Source: a virus. From it: a DNA stretch of 25,795 nucleotides. Location of the stretch: IMG/VR virus record IMGVR_UViG_3300033153_013843, positions 1 through 25,795 of that record. One strand, given 5' to 3'. Positions within the stretch are counted from its first letter, which is position 1. The number at the start of each line of letters is the position of its first letter. This document shows, piece by piece, positions 5,959 through 13,186 of the stretch. Position numbers and translations under genes: made by a program. Under the pieces are notes generated by a model. That model was given only the letters and a program-made list of their open reading frames with translations, had not been told where the DNA came from and ran no database searches.

Positions 5959-7251
5959 ATGAAACAACTTGCGATAAACGGCGGACCAAAAATAAGAACA
6001 GAATTATTTCCGAGCCAAGATACCTTTGATTGGCATGAATATAATGCCGTTACTGATGTCATGTATAGTGGCAGATTATCAAATTATAGAGCCAATTGGA
6101 CAGATGATTTTTATGGTGGGCCAAAAATAAAAGAACTTGAAGAAAATTGGTCACATAAATTTGGCTCAAAATATTCCATTGCCGTTAATTCGGCAACCTC
6201 TGGCCTTATTGCTGCCTGTGGAGCAATTGGTTTGAAGCCCAGTGATGAAGTGATTGTAACTCCATATTCCATGACATGTAGTGCTACAGTTCCTCTTGTC
6301 TTTGGGGCTCTGCCAGTATTTGCCGACATTGAAGAGGATTATTTTTGCCTTGATCCTGAGGACATCAAAAGAAAAATCACTAAAAAGACAAAAGCAATTA
6401 TTGTCGTTTCTTTATTTGGCCAGCCCTATAATCAAGAAATAAATAAGATTGCAAAAGAACATGGAATATATGTTATTGAAGATGCTGCACAAGCGCCTGG
6501 GGCAATGTATAAAGATAAATATACCGGAACACTTGCTAATATTGGGGTATTCTCTTTTAATTATGGCAAGCATATTAATAGCGGGGAAGGAGGAATAATA
6601 ACGACAGATAACGAACTTCTTAATTTTAGATGCAGGTTATTGGCAAATCACGGAGAGGCCGTTATAAATGATTTAATGAATGACGAAAAACAACGAACAA
6701 ATGGGCTCAAAAATATTATCGGCTTTAATCTCCGAATGACGGAACTTACGGCGGCTGTAGTTATTGAACAACTTAAAAAATTTGATGACCTTTTAGAAAA
6801 AAGATTAAAAAATGTAATTCATCTTGATGGGATATTAGATGAAATAGACCCCATTAATATAACTAACGAAGGAAGATGGGGCACCTATACAAGTCCTGCT
6901 CATACTTTTTATGCACTTTCTTATATCTGGAATAACACTAAACTTCATAGGGATAAATATATCGAAGCAGTCAAAGCAGAATTAATGCCAAGAAAAGATA
7001 GAGATACAGAGGGGGTTCCAATTGGTTGTGGATATATAAAGCCTATCTATTTGATGCCATTATTTCAGGCTAGAACTCATTGGGCTCTTAAAGAAGGATC
7101 ATACTACAAAGGACTTTGCCCTGTTGCCGAAGATCTATGGAAAAATAAATTATTTCTGACATTATTACATGCTCCAAATTCAACTATTGGGGACATGGAT
7201 GATGTTGGCAAAGCATTTGTAAAGGTATGGGAAAATAAAAATGAACTTTAA
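5959..7251 (+). CDS. DegT/DnrJ/EryC1/StrS aminotransferase
   Basis: A 430-residue PLP-dependent sugar aminotransferase. Residues 8-45 contain the start typical of the family (GGPKIRTELFP). Cofactor-site motifs are NSATSGLIAA (77-86), VIEDAAQ (172-178, Asp175 binding the PLP ring nitrogen) and FNYGKHINSGEGG (200-212), with Lys204 as the internal aldimine lysine. It transfers an amino group, usually from glutamate, to a keto-sugar. In a pseudaminic or legionaminic route this follows the 4,6-dehydratase (PseB-type, encoded at 9840). It is longer than the usual 370-400 residues, with extra sequence around 300-360, so it is not a textbook PseC and might act on a different keto-sugar such as the product of the neighbouring oxidoreductase. 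ATG 5959 follows AAAAGGAAAA. Confidence 0.88.
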   Translation: MKQLAINGGPKIRTELFPSQDTFDWHEYNAVTDVMYSGRLSNYRANWTDDFYGGPKIKELEENWSHKFGSKYSIAVNSATSGLIAACGAIGLKPSDEVIVTPYSMTCSATVPLVFGALPVFADIEEDYFCLDPEDIKRKITKKTKAIIVVSLFGQPYNQEINKIAKEHGIYVIEDAAQAPGAMYKDKYTGTLANIGVFSFNYGKHINSGEGGIITTDNELLNFRCRLLANHGEAVINDLMNDEKQRTNGLKNIIGFNLRMTELTAAVVIEQLKKFDDLLEKRLKNVIHLDGILDEIDPINITNEGRWGTYTSPAHTFYALSYIWNNTKLHRDKYIEAVKAELMPRKDRDTEGVPIGCGYIKPIYLMPLFQARTHWALKEGSYYKGLCPVAEDLWKNKLFLTLLHAPNSTIGDMDDVGKAFVKVWENKNEL

Positions 7252-7330
7252 GGGAATAATCATTGCATGTTTATCATCAATGATATTATGGATAATAATA
7301 ATAACATCATGTAGATTAATTTTCCAATAA
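7241..7330 (+). CDS. 29-residue hydrophobic peptide
   Basis: ATG 7241 overlaps the end of the aminotransferase gene by 11 bases and the frame runs to TAA 7328-7330. The peptide has one hydrophobic segment (GIIIACLSSMILWIIIITSC) and a short polar end. The terminal IITSC could be a lipobox or simply part of a membrane helix. The ribosome binding site is weak (GGGA at about 7230), so expression would depend on coupling. It is listed because similar micro-proteins recur in this block, but it may be a chance frame. Confidence 0.3.
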   Translation: MNFKGIIIACLSSMILWIIIITSCRLIFQ

Positions 7331-7346
7331 AAAAAGGGAAATAAAA

Positions 7347-8192
7347 ATGGCAACCAAGTTCATTGCAGAAATTGGTTCAAATCATAATCGCGATATTGTC
7401 CGAACATTAGAATTAATTAACAAAGCAAAAAATATTGGGGCATGGGGAGTAAAGTTTCAGTTGTTTAGGGCAAAAAAATTATATTCTCCGGAATTTAAAA
7501 CACAAATCAAAAAAATGAAAAAGTGGGAATTGCCAAAAAACTTTATTAATCTCATTAAAATGAGATGTCAAGAACTTGATCTTAAATTCATATGTACTCC
7601 TTTTGATCTTGAAGCGGTAGACTTTTTGAAGGATCATATTGATATCTTTAAAATTGGAAGTTATGAATTTCTTTATACAGATTTAATTGAGGCAGTAATC
7701 AATACCGGGCATCCGTGGATTATTTCCACGGGAATGGCAACGTTTTCACAGATGGCGGGGGTTGTAGAAAAAGAATCGAATAATCCCCCTTGCGCTCTTC
7801 TGGCTTGCAATAGTAATTATCCGGCGGAACCAGAAAATTGTAATCTTGGGATAATCAGTAAAATGAAAAATTATTTCTTTCGTTGTCTCGTTGGGTGGAG
7901 CGATCATACAGTTGAACCCGGAGTTATTTATAAGGCTGTTTCTCTTGGTGCCAAAATGATTGAATTTCATTTTGATTTAGAAGATGGAAAGGGATTTGAA
8001 AGTAAAATTGGACATTGCTGGAAACCGAGTCAAATTAAAGATGTAATATATAATATTAAGATCGGGGAAATTGCCGGGCAGGCTAATAATTCTAATGAAA
8101 CAGAAGCTAAAAAATGGAGAACAGATCCGAAAGATGGAATGCGGCCATTGAGAGAATTTAGAGAGGAATTGCTAAAATGCAACATTCAATAG
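7347..8192 (+). CDS. neuB: NeuB-family nonulosonic acid synthase, lacking C-terminal domain
   Basis: 281 residues forming the TIM-barrel catalytic domain of the sialic acid/pseudaminic acid/legionaminic acid synthases, which condense phosphoenolpyruvate with a 6-carbon N-acyl amino sugar. Motifs in order: AEIGSNHN (7-14), GVKFQ (34-38), CTPFD (83-87), FKIGS (101-105), STGM (127-130), NSNYP (155-159), GWSDHT (183-188) and EFHF (206-209). His187 and His208 match, including their 21-residue spacing, the metal-binding His215 and His236 of the meningococcal enzyme. Full-length NeuB proteins are about 340-350 residues and end in an antifreeze-like SAF domain that closes the partner active site. Here the chain stops soon after the barrel, at RPLREFREELLKCNIQ. 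ATG 7347 follows AAAGGGAAA. The sialidase-like gene overlaps its last 16 bases. Confidence 0.88.
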   Translation: MATKFIAEIGSNHNRDIVRTLELINKAKNIGAWGVKFQLFRAKKLYSPEFKTQIKKMKKWELPKNFINLIKMRCQELDLKFICTPFDLEAVDFLKDHIDIFKIGSYEFLYTDLIEAVINTGHPWIISTGMATFSQMAGVVEKESNNPPCALLACNSNYPAEPENCNLGIISKMKNYFFRCLVGWSDHTVEPGVIYKAVSLGAKMIEFHFDLEDGKGFESKIGHCWKPSQIKDVIYNIKIGEIAGQANNSNETEAKKWRTDPKDGMRPLREFREELLKCNIQ

Positions 8193-9256
8193 TTTATAAA
8201 CAAAAAGATAGATATGCCAGTTTTCCATTGCTGACAAAATTAGAAGACCGAGTTTTAATTGGATTTTTTATTGCGCCCGCACCAGATCACACAGGAATAT
8301 ATAGATGGGAATATATGGAATCTGTCAATCAAGGAGATACTTGGCAAAAATGGCAAAAACCAAATAAATCTCTTTTTTATGATTGGCCATCAGTTTCTTC
8401 AAGAGAAATTTCAGATAGATTTGTATATCAATTAAATAAAGAAAAAATTATAACTGGATCATATGGATTTAGAGAACAATGGAATTTTGATAAAGATATA
8501 AAAGAAATTCATAAAAGCAAAAGTTTATTTATTCGATCTTCTAATGATAATTGGAAAACCATGAATCACAGATTTTATGAAATCCCAAATGCCGATATTG
8601 TCTGTACATTTCCAAGGTCATTGGAACCAAGGGAATACGACCCTATAAGACTAATTCCTGCCTATGTTGTTTTAAAAAATGGATTAAATCGGGCATTAGC
8701 CTGGCAATCCGAAGATTTTGGCAAAACCTGGCGATTATATAATATGTTTCCAAGCGAAGTCAATGCTAATGAAATAGCGTTTATTTGGGCATCGGATAGG
8801 ATTCTTGCCCATATACGCAGCGATAGACATCCTTATATCATGGAAAGCTGGAGCGAAGACAATGGTAAAACCTGGACATATCCAACCAATGTATATATAG
8901 AAGATAATAATTTTAGAGGCAATGTAGTTGGCGGACCATCACATCTATTAAGATTAGAAGATGGTAGAATTTTATGCACCTATGGATATCGCTTGAATAA
9001 AATGGGAATAAAAGCTATTGTATCGGAAGATGAAGGCAATACTTGGACAAAGCCGATTATTTTAAGATCTGACGGCGGTTATAGAAGTAGTTTATATAAA
9101 AAGAAATGGTTTTGGCAACAAGAAATTCATCCAGGAAATGACATAGGTTACCCCGTTTCGATTCAACTTGATAATGAAGAAATCTTGACCGCTTATTATA
9201 TAACAACAAAAGATCAGATTACGGGGATCGAAACAACAAAGTGGAAAATTAAATGA
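8177..9256 (+). CDS. BNR/Asp-box sialidase-like protein
   Basis: 359 residues with four Asp-box (S-x-D-x-G-x-T-W type) repeats: SVNQGDTW, SEDFGKTW, SEDNGKTW and SEDEGNTW, the hallmark of six-bladed sialidase propellers. Other family-like segments are RYASFPLL near residue 12 (in the place of the FRIP arginine), RGNVVGGPSHLLRLEDGRILCTYGYR, and near the C-terminus DIGYPVSIQLDNEEILTAYY. No signal peptide is visible, so unless secreted in another way it acts in the cytoplasm or is released by lysis. It might cleave or bind the nonulosonic sugar made by its neighbours; the catalytic Tyr/Glu pair could not be placed with confidence. Its ATG lies inside the end of neuB with GAGGAA about 8 bases upstream, so the two are translationally linked. 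Other Asp-box proteins that are not sialidases exist. Confidence 0.75.
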   Translation: MQHSIVYKQKDRYASFPLLTKLEDRVLIGFFIAPAPDHTGIYRWEYMESVNQGDTWQKWQKPNKSLFYDWPSVSSREISDRFVYQLNKEKIITGSYGFREQWNFDKDIKEIHKSKSLFIRSSNDNWKTMNHRFYEIPNADIVCTFPRSLEPREYDPIRLIPAYVVLKNGLNRALAWQSEDFGKTWRLYNMFPSEVNANEIAFIWASDRILAHIRSDRHPYIMESWSEDNGKTWTYPTNVYIEDNNFRGNVVGGPSHLLRLEDGRILCTYGYRLNKMGIKAIVSEDEGNTWTKPIILRSDGGYRSSLYKKKWFWQQEIHPGNDIGYPVSIQLDNEEILTAYYITTKDQITGIETTKWKIK

Positions 9257-9354
9257 AAGGATTTTTGATATGGTTGGCAATTATGATAGGATCATTTTGT
9301 TTGACTGTAATTATGTTTGCTATATTAGCAGAATTCAATATAATATCATTATAG
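9253..9354 (+). CDS. 33-residue membrane peptide
   Basis: ATG 9253 overlaps the stop of the sialidase-like gene as ATGA and the frame runs 33 residues to TAG 9352-9354. Nearly the whole peptide is hydrophobic (FLIWLAIMIGSFCLTVIMFA), giving a single membrane span with only one lysine at the N-terminus. The exact 4-base overlap and the position between two coupled genes argue that it is translated. Its function is unknown. Confidence 0.4.
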   Translation: MKGFLIWLAIMIGSFCLTVIMFAILAEFNIISL

Positions 9355-9361
9355 GAATAAA

Positions 9362-9646
9362 ATGAGAGACAATACAGATAATTTACGAAAAAATAAATGG
9401 TTACAACAAGAAATAGATTATCTGATTGAAAATTACAATCATAAAAGTAACAAAGAAATTGGGATAGTTATTAAAAAATCCAAAGATGCGGTTGCGGCAA
9501 AACTTTGCTCATTGGGTTTAACAAGAGCAAATAAAAAATATATATCAGAAATAAGAAATACTCATGAAAATTCAATACAGAGAAAAAAATTATTTGCAGG
9601 GTGGGATAAATTATTTGCTCCTCCTAAAATAGAGGAGGAAATATGA
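9362..9646 (+). CDS. Myb/SANT-like helix-turn-helix DNA-binding protein
   Basis: 94 residues. Residues 10-55 match the pattern of small Myb-like HTH domains found in phages: WLQQEIDYLIENY, then KSNKEIGIVIKKSKDAVAAKLCSLGLTR, i.e. W, acidic helix, N-Y, then the recognition helix with A-V-K-L-LGL. The C-terminal 40 residues are polar and end in an acidic tail KIEEEI. It is likely a small transcription regulator or a DNA-binding accessory factor. The ribosome binding site is AGGAAT at 9353. It overlaps the next gene by 4 bases (ATGA) and the pair sits between the sialidase-like gene and pseB, so it may control that part of the cassette, though no operator could be identified. Confidence 0.65.
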   Translation: MRDNTDNLRKNKWLQQEIDYLIENYNHKSNKEIGIVIKKSKDAVAAKLCSLGLTRANKKYISEIRNTHENSIQRKKLFAGWDKLFAPPKIEEEI

Positions 9647-9843
9647 AATATAAAGATTATAATGATTTAAAAGAAGGATTAAAAAATTTACCCGTAACTT
9701 GGTATCCTGCATTGATAATCGAAATGGCATGTGCGGCATATAAACGAAAAGTATTTGTGCCAGGTGGGGCATCAAAGCTTATTAGAGAATTAGAAGAAAA
9801 ACATAGATGGCGATATGGTTTTAAAATAAAGGAGAAGGAATGA
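9643..9843 (+). CDS. small protein of unknown function
   Basis: 66 residues with a strong ribosome binding site (GAGGAGGAAAT) and 4-base overlaps at both ends, with the HTH gene before and pseB after, so it is almost certainly expressed as part of the operon. It is a mixed helical protein: an acidic N-terminus (YKDYNDLKEGL), an apolar middle (WYPALIIEMACAAYKRKVFVPGG) and a basic end. No motif was recognised. It could be a partner of the preceding HTH protein. Confidence 0.6.
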   Translation: MKYKDYNDLKEGLKNLPVTWYPALIIEMACAAYKRKVFVPGGASKLIRELEEKHRWRYGFKIKEKE

Positions 9844-10844
9844 AACATAAAGAAGTATTAATAACTGGCGGAACTGGATCACTTGGTAAAGAGCTTATAA
9901 AACAATTAATAAAACAAAAATGTACAAAGGGAATTCGAATATTTTCAAGGGATGAATTAAAACAATGGGAATTAAGAAAAACATTTGATCCGGCTTGGCA
10001 AATTTCTTTTCTCATTGGTGATATCCGAGATTATGAACGATTAAAAATGGCAATGAAAGGGGTAGATATTGTTATCCATTGTGCCGCACTCAAGCAGGTA
10101 CCATCATGTGAATATAATCCAATAGAGGCGATTAAAACAAATATAACCGGTGCCGAAAATGTTGTCCGTGCCGCATTAGAAAATAATGTCGAAAAAGTGA
10201 TGAACATTAGCACAGACAAGGCGGTGTACCCGATCAACCTTTATGGAATGACAAAAGCAGTTGCCGAAAAACTATTTACACAAGCCAATATATATTCTGG
10301 CAACAGGCAAAAACCAATGTTTGCATCATGCAGATATGGTAATGTTATTGGTTCAAGGGGTAGTATATTCCCTTTATTTACAAAACAAATTAAAAAACAA
10401 GGATATATCACTATAACACATAAGGAAATGACAAGATTTTTTATACCATTAGAACGAGTTGCAGAATTTGTTATTGATAGAATAGAAGATATGAAGCCCG
10501 GCGAAATATATATTCCAAAAATGCCTTCTGCTCATATTCAAATGATTGCAGAGGAATTTATTAAAAAAGCCATTACCCCTGATATTGATGATTTTGGCGA
10601 TGGTGGTATTCCTAAAGTTGAAAGCAAAATAAAAGAAATCGGCATTCGGCCAGGCGAAAAAATCCACGAAACATTAATAACCAAAGAGGAGGGAAAAAGA
10701 GTATTTCATAATGGAATTTTTGGTCATTATACAATTGCACAACAAAATAATATTAAACATCCCATTTTTGGATATCAAAGTGATACTAATCCTGAATGGC
10801 TATCAAGAAAAGATATAAAGGGAATTATTGATGAAACTATATGA
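9840..10844 (+). CDS. pseB: UDP-GlcNAc 4,6-dehydratase (PseB/FlaA1/CapD type)
   Basis: 334-residue short-chain dehydrogenase-type nucleotide-sugar dehydratase. It starts with the NADP-binding LITGGTGSLG (7-16), then GDIRD (60-64) and HCAALKQVP (80-88). The catalytic stretch is STDKAVYP-NLYGMTK (Thr125, Asp126, Lys127, Tyr135, Lys139), followed by RYGNVIGSRGSIFPLF and MTRFFIP, all hallmarks of soluble PseB-type enzymes. Length (about 330) matches soluble PseB rather than the membrane-bound CapD forms. The reaction removes water from UDP-GlcNAc to give the 4-keto-6-deoxy sugar, with C5 inversion in PseB, the first step to pseudaminic acid. The DegT-type aminotransferase (5959) and the GNAT (10831, overlapping by 14 bases) fit the next two steps. 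PseB versus LegB-like or FlaA1-like stereochemistry cannot be settled by eye. Confidence 0.88.
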   Translation: MKHKEVLITGGTGSLGKELIKQLIKQKCTKGIRIFSRDELKQWELRKTFDPAWQISFLIGDIRDYERLKMAMKGVDIVIHCAALKQVPSCEYNPIEAIKTNITGAENVVRAALENNVEKVMNISTDKAVYPINLYGMTKAVAEKLFTQANIYSGNRQKPMFASCRYGNVIGSRGSIFPLFTKQIKKQGYITITHKEMTRFFIPLERVAEFVIDRIEDMKPGEIYIPKMPSAHIQMIAEEFIKKAITPDIDDFGDGGIPKVESKIKEIGIRPGEKIHETLITKEEGKRVFHNGIFGHYTIAQQNNIKHPIFGYQSDTNPEWLSRKDIKGIIDETI

Positions 10845-11424
10845 AAATGATGATATTTATGTAAGGCCATTTACAAAAAACGATATGACAGAACTTTATT
10901 TTAGCTGGTTTTATGACCAAGAAATTACTCGTTTTAATTCGCATGGATTATTTCCTTATTCAGATAAACAAAAGGCAGATTTTATTAAATCCTTAGATAC
11001 TAATATTGTATGGGCAATAATGGCAAAAAATAAAAAAGATGCAATTGATGCAATTAATGAAGGTAACCCCGGTGAATTTGTTCATTCAACATATTACAAT
11101 GATATCCACATTGGCAACATATCCCTACAATCAAGCAACTGGATAAATCGGTCGGCAGAATTCGCAGTAATAATTGGAAATAAAGATTATTGGGGAAAAG
11201 GAATATGCACAACAACCGGGAAATGGCTATTTGATCATGGATTTAATAAACTAAATTTAAATAGAATATGGTCCGGAACTGCTTCCGTTAATACAGGCAT
11301 GATAAAAGTATTCAAAAAACTCGGCATGAAAGAAGAAGGTAGATTTAGAGAAGGAATATATCTTGCCGGTGATTATTGTGATGTTGTTTGCTATGGGAAA
11401 TTAAAAAATGAGCATAATAGATAG
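10831..11424 (+). CDS. GNAT-family N-acetyltransferase (PseH-like role)
   Basis: 197 residues of the RimJ/RimL-type GNAT fold. Features are the N-terminal DIYVRPFTKNDMTELYFSWF, the central HIGNISLQ strand, FAVIIGNKDYWGKGICTTTG (strand beta4 and the acetyl-CoA pyrophosphate loop, Q/RxxGxG-like as WGKGICT) and C-terminal NRIWSGTASVNTGMIKVFKKLGMKEEGRF. It probably acetylates the 4-amino group of the UDP-amino-sugar made by the dehydratase and aminotransferase, as PseH or LegH does; a protein substrate is the alternative. ATG 10831 is preferred to TTG 10828 because AAGGGA lies about 8 bases upstream. Its start overlaps pseB, so the two are coupled. Confidence 0.8.
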   Translation: MKLYENDDIYVRPFTKNDMTELYFSWFYDQEITRFNSHGLFPYSDKQKADFIKSLDTNIVWAIMAKNKKDAIDAINEGNPGEFVHSTYYNDIHIGNISLQSSNWINRSAEFAVIIGNKDYWGKGICTTTGKWLFDHGFNKLNLNRIWSGTASVNTGMIKVFKKLGMKEEGRFREGIYLAGDYCDVVCYGKLKNEHNR

Positions 11425-11611
11425 ATTTTTTCGACATCTTGGAAAACATGAAACTATTTGTAAAGTTGCTGGAAATATTAAAGAACAAAAGAAATGCCCG
11501 GGCCATTTCCCCTCGGCTATGAGTTGTTTTATAGGCACTGGTCGCTGTTCTTTTTTATATTATGAATATTTATGTAATTATCAAGGAGATTTCTATGAAC
11601 ATAATAAATAA
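11408..11611 (+). CDS. small cysteine-rich protein
   Basis: 67 residues overlapping the GNAT gene by 17 bases and the next gene by 17 bases. It has five cysteines (positions about 18, 30, 40, 47 and 56) in KKCPGHFPSAMSCFIGTGRC and nearby, suggesting a small metal-binding protein. GGGAAA lies roughly 8-10 bases before the ATG. No family is recognised, and double overlap makes it less certain than its neighbours. Confidence 0.4.
   Translation: MSIIDRFFRHLGKHETICKVAGNIKEQKKCPGHFPSAMSCFIGTGRCSFLYYEYLCNYQGDFYEHNK
11583..11588 (+). promoter_or_regulatory. Shine-Dalgarno deciding the start at 11595
   Basis: AAGGAG at 11583-11588 lies 6 bases before ATG 11595, ideal spacing. The in-frame ATG 11562 has no such site, so the shorter protein is preferred. 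Confidence 0.6.
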
Positions 11612-11798
11612 AATATTTAAACGAAATAAACCAATAAATATAATAGATGAAATAGAAAAAACAAGATCGGAAAATAATAAAAATTGGATGAATCTGCTTC
11701 GGCTTGCCAAAAAATATGCCCCAGAAGAGGCAAAAGAGATATTCAATAAAATTATCGAATGTGATATGAAAATTAGCAGATTAATGAAGGAGATTTAA
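11595..11798 (+). CDS. small helical protein upstream of maf
   Basis: 67 residues, charged and helical (INIIDEIEKTRSENNKNWMNLLRLAKKYAPEEAKEIFNKIIE), with no membrane segment or cysteine cluster. It is preceded by a near-perfect ribosome binding site and its stop overlaps the maf start (TAATG), so it is co-translated with the glycosyltransferase. The YAPEEAKEIFNKII stretch is reminiscent of a single TPR-like helical hairpin, but one repeat is not enough to call. Its function is unknown; it may be a small partner of the Maf protein. Confidence 0.55.
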   Translation: MNIINKIFKRNKPINIIDEIEKTRSENNKNWMNLLRLAKKYAPEEAKEIFNKIIECDMKISRLMKEI

Positions 11799-13186
11799 TG
11801 CAAAAAATTCTACAGAAAAATCTCGGAGTCCTACAAAAGATAAATCCTGCCTTAACAGAATGGCTCAAAAAAGAAAAATCCATTGACTGGATACAAAAAA
11901 TAAAAAGCCAAAATGGAGACGATAATTTTCTTATTGAATCAGGCAGCCAATTCACCCCTGCCTATTCAATGAAAAATCCAGTGAAAGAGGCTAAAAAAGC
12001 TGTCAAAAAAATGGATCTTCATAAAGAAAATGTTTCTATCTTGCTCGGGATAGGCCTTGGATATCTTGTTAATGAAATTCTAATCAAGATGGAAAAAGGG
12101 CATAAACTAATTGTTATTGAGCCCGTGGCGGATATATTAAAATTAACCTTGAGTAAATTTGATTTCACTAAGTATTTTGAAAATGGTTCATTGCTTTTGG
12201 TTACCCCAGGTGGCACCGATACTATAGGGGCCAAATTAACTTTTGCTTTGCATTTTTTAAGTAGTCAATCCGTGATAGAGGCGTGGCCATTTACAATTGA
12301 ACTCTATACTCAAAAAAGATCAGATGAATATAAGGATTTAACGAAACTTACTTTGGATGTTCTTAATCAAATTCTTTGTAATACCGGAACGATTGCGGGA
12401 GCCGCAGGCGGAATCATTGCCGATAACGATATGCGATGTATGCCATATTTAATTAGACATCGAGGGGTGGCCGAATTAAAAAATTTATACAAAGGCAAAC
12501 CTGCCATTTTAGTAAGTACTGGTCCCTCTCTTGCTAAAAATATTCATCATTTAATTGATATACAAGACAAGGTTATTATTATTTGTGTTGGGCAGGCATT
12601 GAGGGTTTTGCTTGCTTATGATATTCGACCGGATTTTGCTTGTACGGTAGATTTTGGAGAAGTTAATTATGTTCATTTTAAGGGATTAATGAATTGTGGA
12701 ATACCCCTTGTAACAATAAATAGAACATATGCAAAACTAATAAAAGATTGGCAAGGACCAAAATTTGTTGCGGCAACTCCAGTTCCGGGATTCGAAAAAA
12801 TGGCAACTGGAATATTAACGGATAAGGGATTCATCGAAGCCGGAGGATCTGTTGCTCATTTATGTTTTGGCCTCGCACAATTACTTGGGTGCAATCCAAT
12901 TACATTTATTGGGCAAGATTTGGCTCTTGGAGAAACTTCTCATATCGCACAAGCAGATGCTGGAGGAGAAGTATTTGTTGACAAAAATGGATTAATTGGA
13001 TGGAAAGTAAAGGATCAACGATGCCATTTATTTAGTGATGATTTACACGGGATGGGTTATGTTCAATATGTGCCTGGATATTATGGGCGGCCAGTTATGA
13101 CAAATGCAGGGTTAATGTCATTTTTGACTGTATTCGAAGGAATGGTAGAAAGATATTCGAAAGGGGATAAAAATGCCACTTTATAA
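11798..13186 (+). CDS. Maf/DUF115 glycosyltransferase, N-terminal and catalytic part
   Basis: 462 residues of the motility-accessory-factor (MAF_flag10, DUF115) family, enzymes that put pseudaminic or legionaminic acid on serine or threonine of flagellins. An N-terminal Rossmann-like domain has SILLGIGLGYL (80-90) and LIVIEP (104-109). The DUF115 core has KPAILVSTGPSL (234-245), PDFACTVDF (278-286), AGGSVAHLCFGLA (348-360) and FIGQDLA (370-376), then VPGYYGRPVMTNAGLMSFLTVFE near the end. Intact Maf proteins continue from that last segment straight into a TEGG-containing motif and a helical C-terminal region. Here the frame instead runs 7 residues past Lys455 to a stop at 13184-13186, overlapping an HNH gene. 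The missing motif starts the protein encoded at 13890, so this is the first piece of a split glycosyltransferase. It has an AAGGAG site before ATG 11798. Confidence 0.85.
   Translation: MQKILQKNLGVLQKINPALTEWLKKEKSIDWIQKIKSQNGDDNFLIESGSQFTPAYSMKNPVKEAKKAVKKMDLHKENVSILLGIGLGYLVNEILIKMEKGHKLIVIEPVADILKLTLSKFDFTKYFENGSLLLVTPGGTDTIGAKLTFALHFLSSQSVIEAWPFTIELYTQKRSDEYKDLTKLTLDVLNQILCNTGTIAGAAGGIIADNDMRCMPYLIRHRGVAELKNLYKGKPAILVSTGPSLAKNIHHLIDIQDKVIIICVGQALRVLLAYDIRPDFACTVDFGEVNYVHFKGLMNCGIPLVTINRTYAKLIKDWQGPKFVAATPVPGFEKMATGILTDKGFIEAGGSVAHLCFGLAQLLGCNPITFIGQDLALGETSHIAQADAGGEVFVDKNGLIGWKVKDQRCHLFSDDLHGMGYVQYVPGYYGRPVMTNAGLMSFLTVFEGMVERYSKGDKNATL
13161..13166 (+). promoter_or_regulatory. Shine-Dalgarno of the inserted HNH gene
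   Basis: AAGGGG at 13161-13166, 6 bases before ATG 13173, lies within the last codons of the first maf fragment. It marks the left side of the presumed insertion. Confidence 0.5.
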
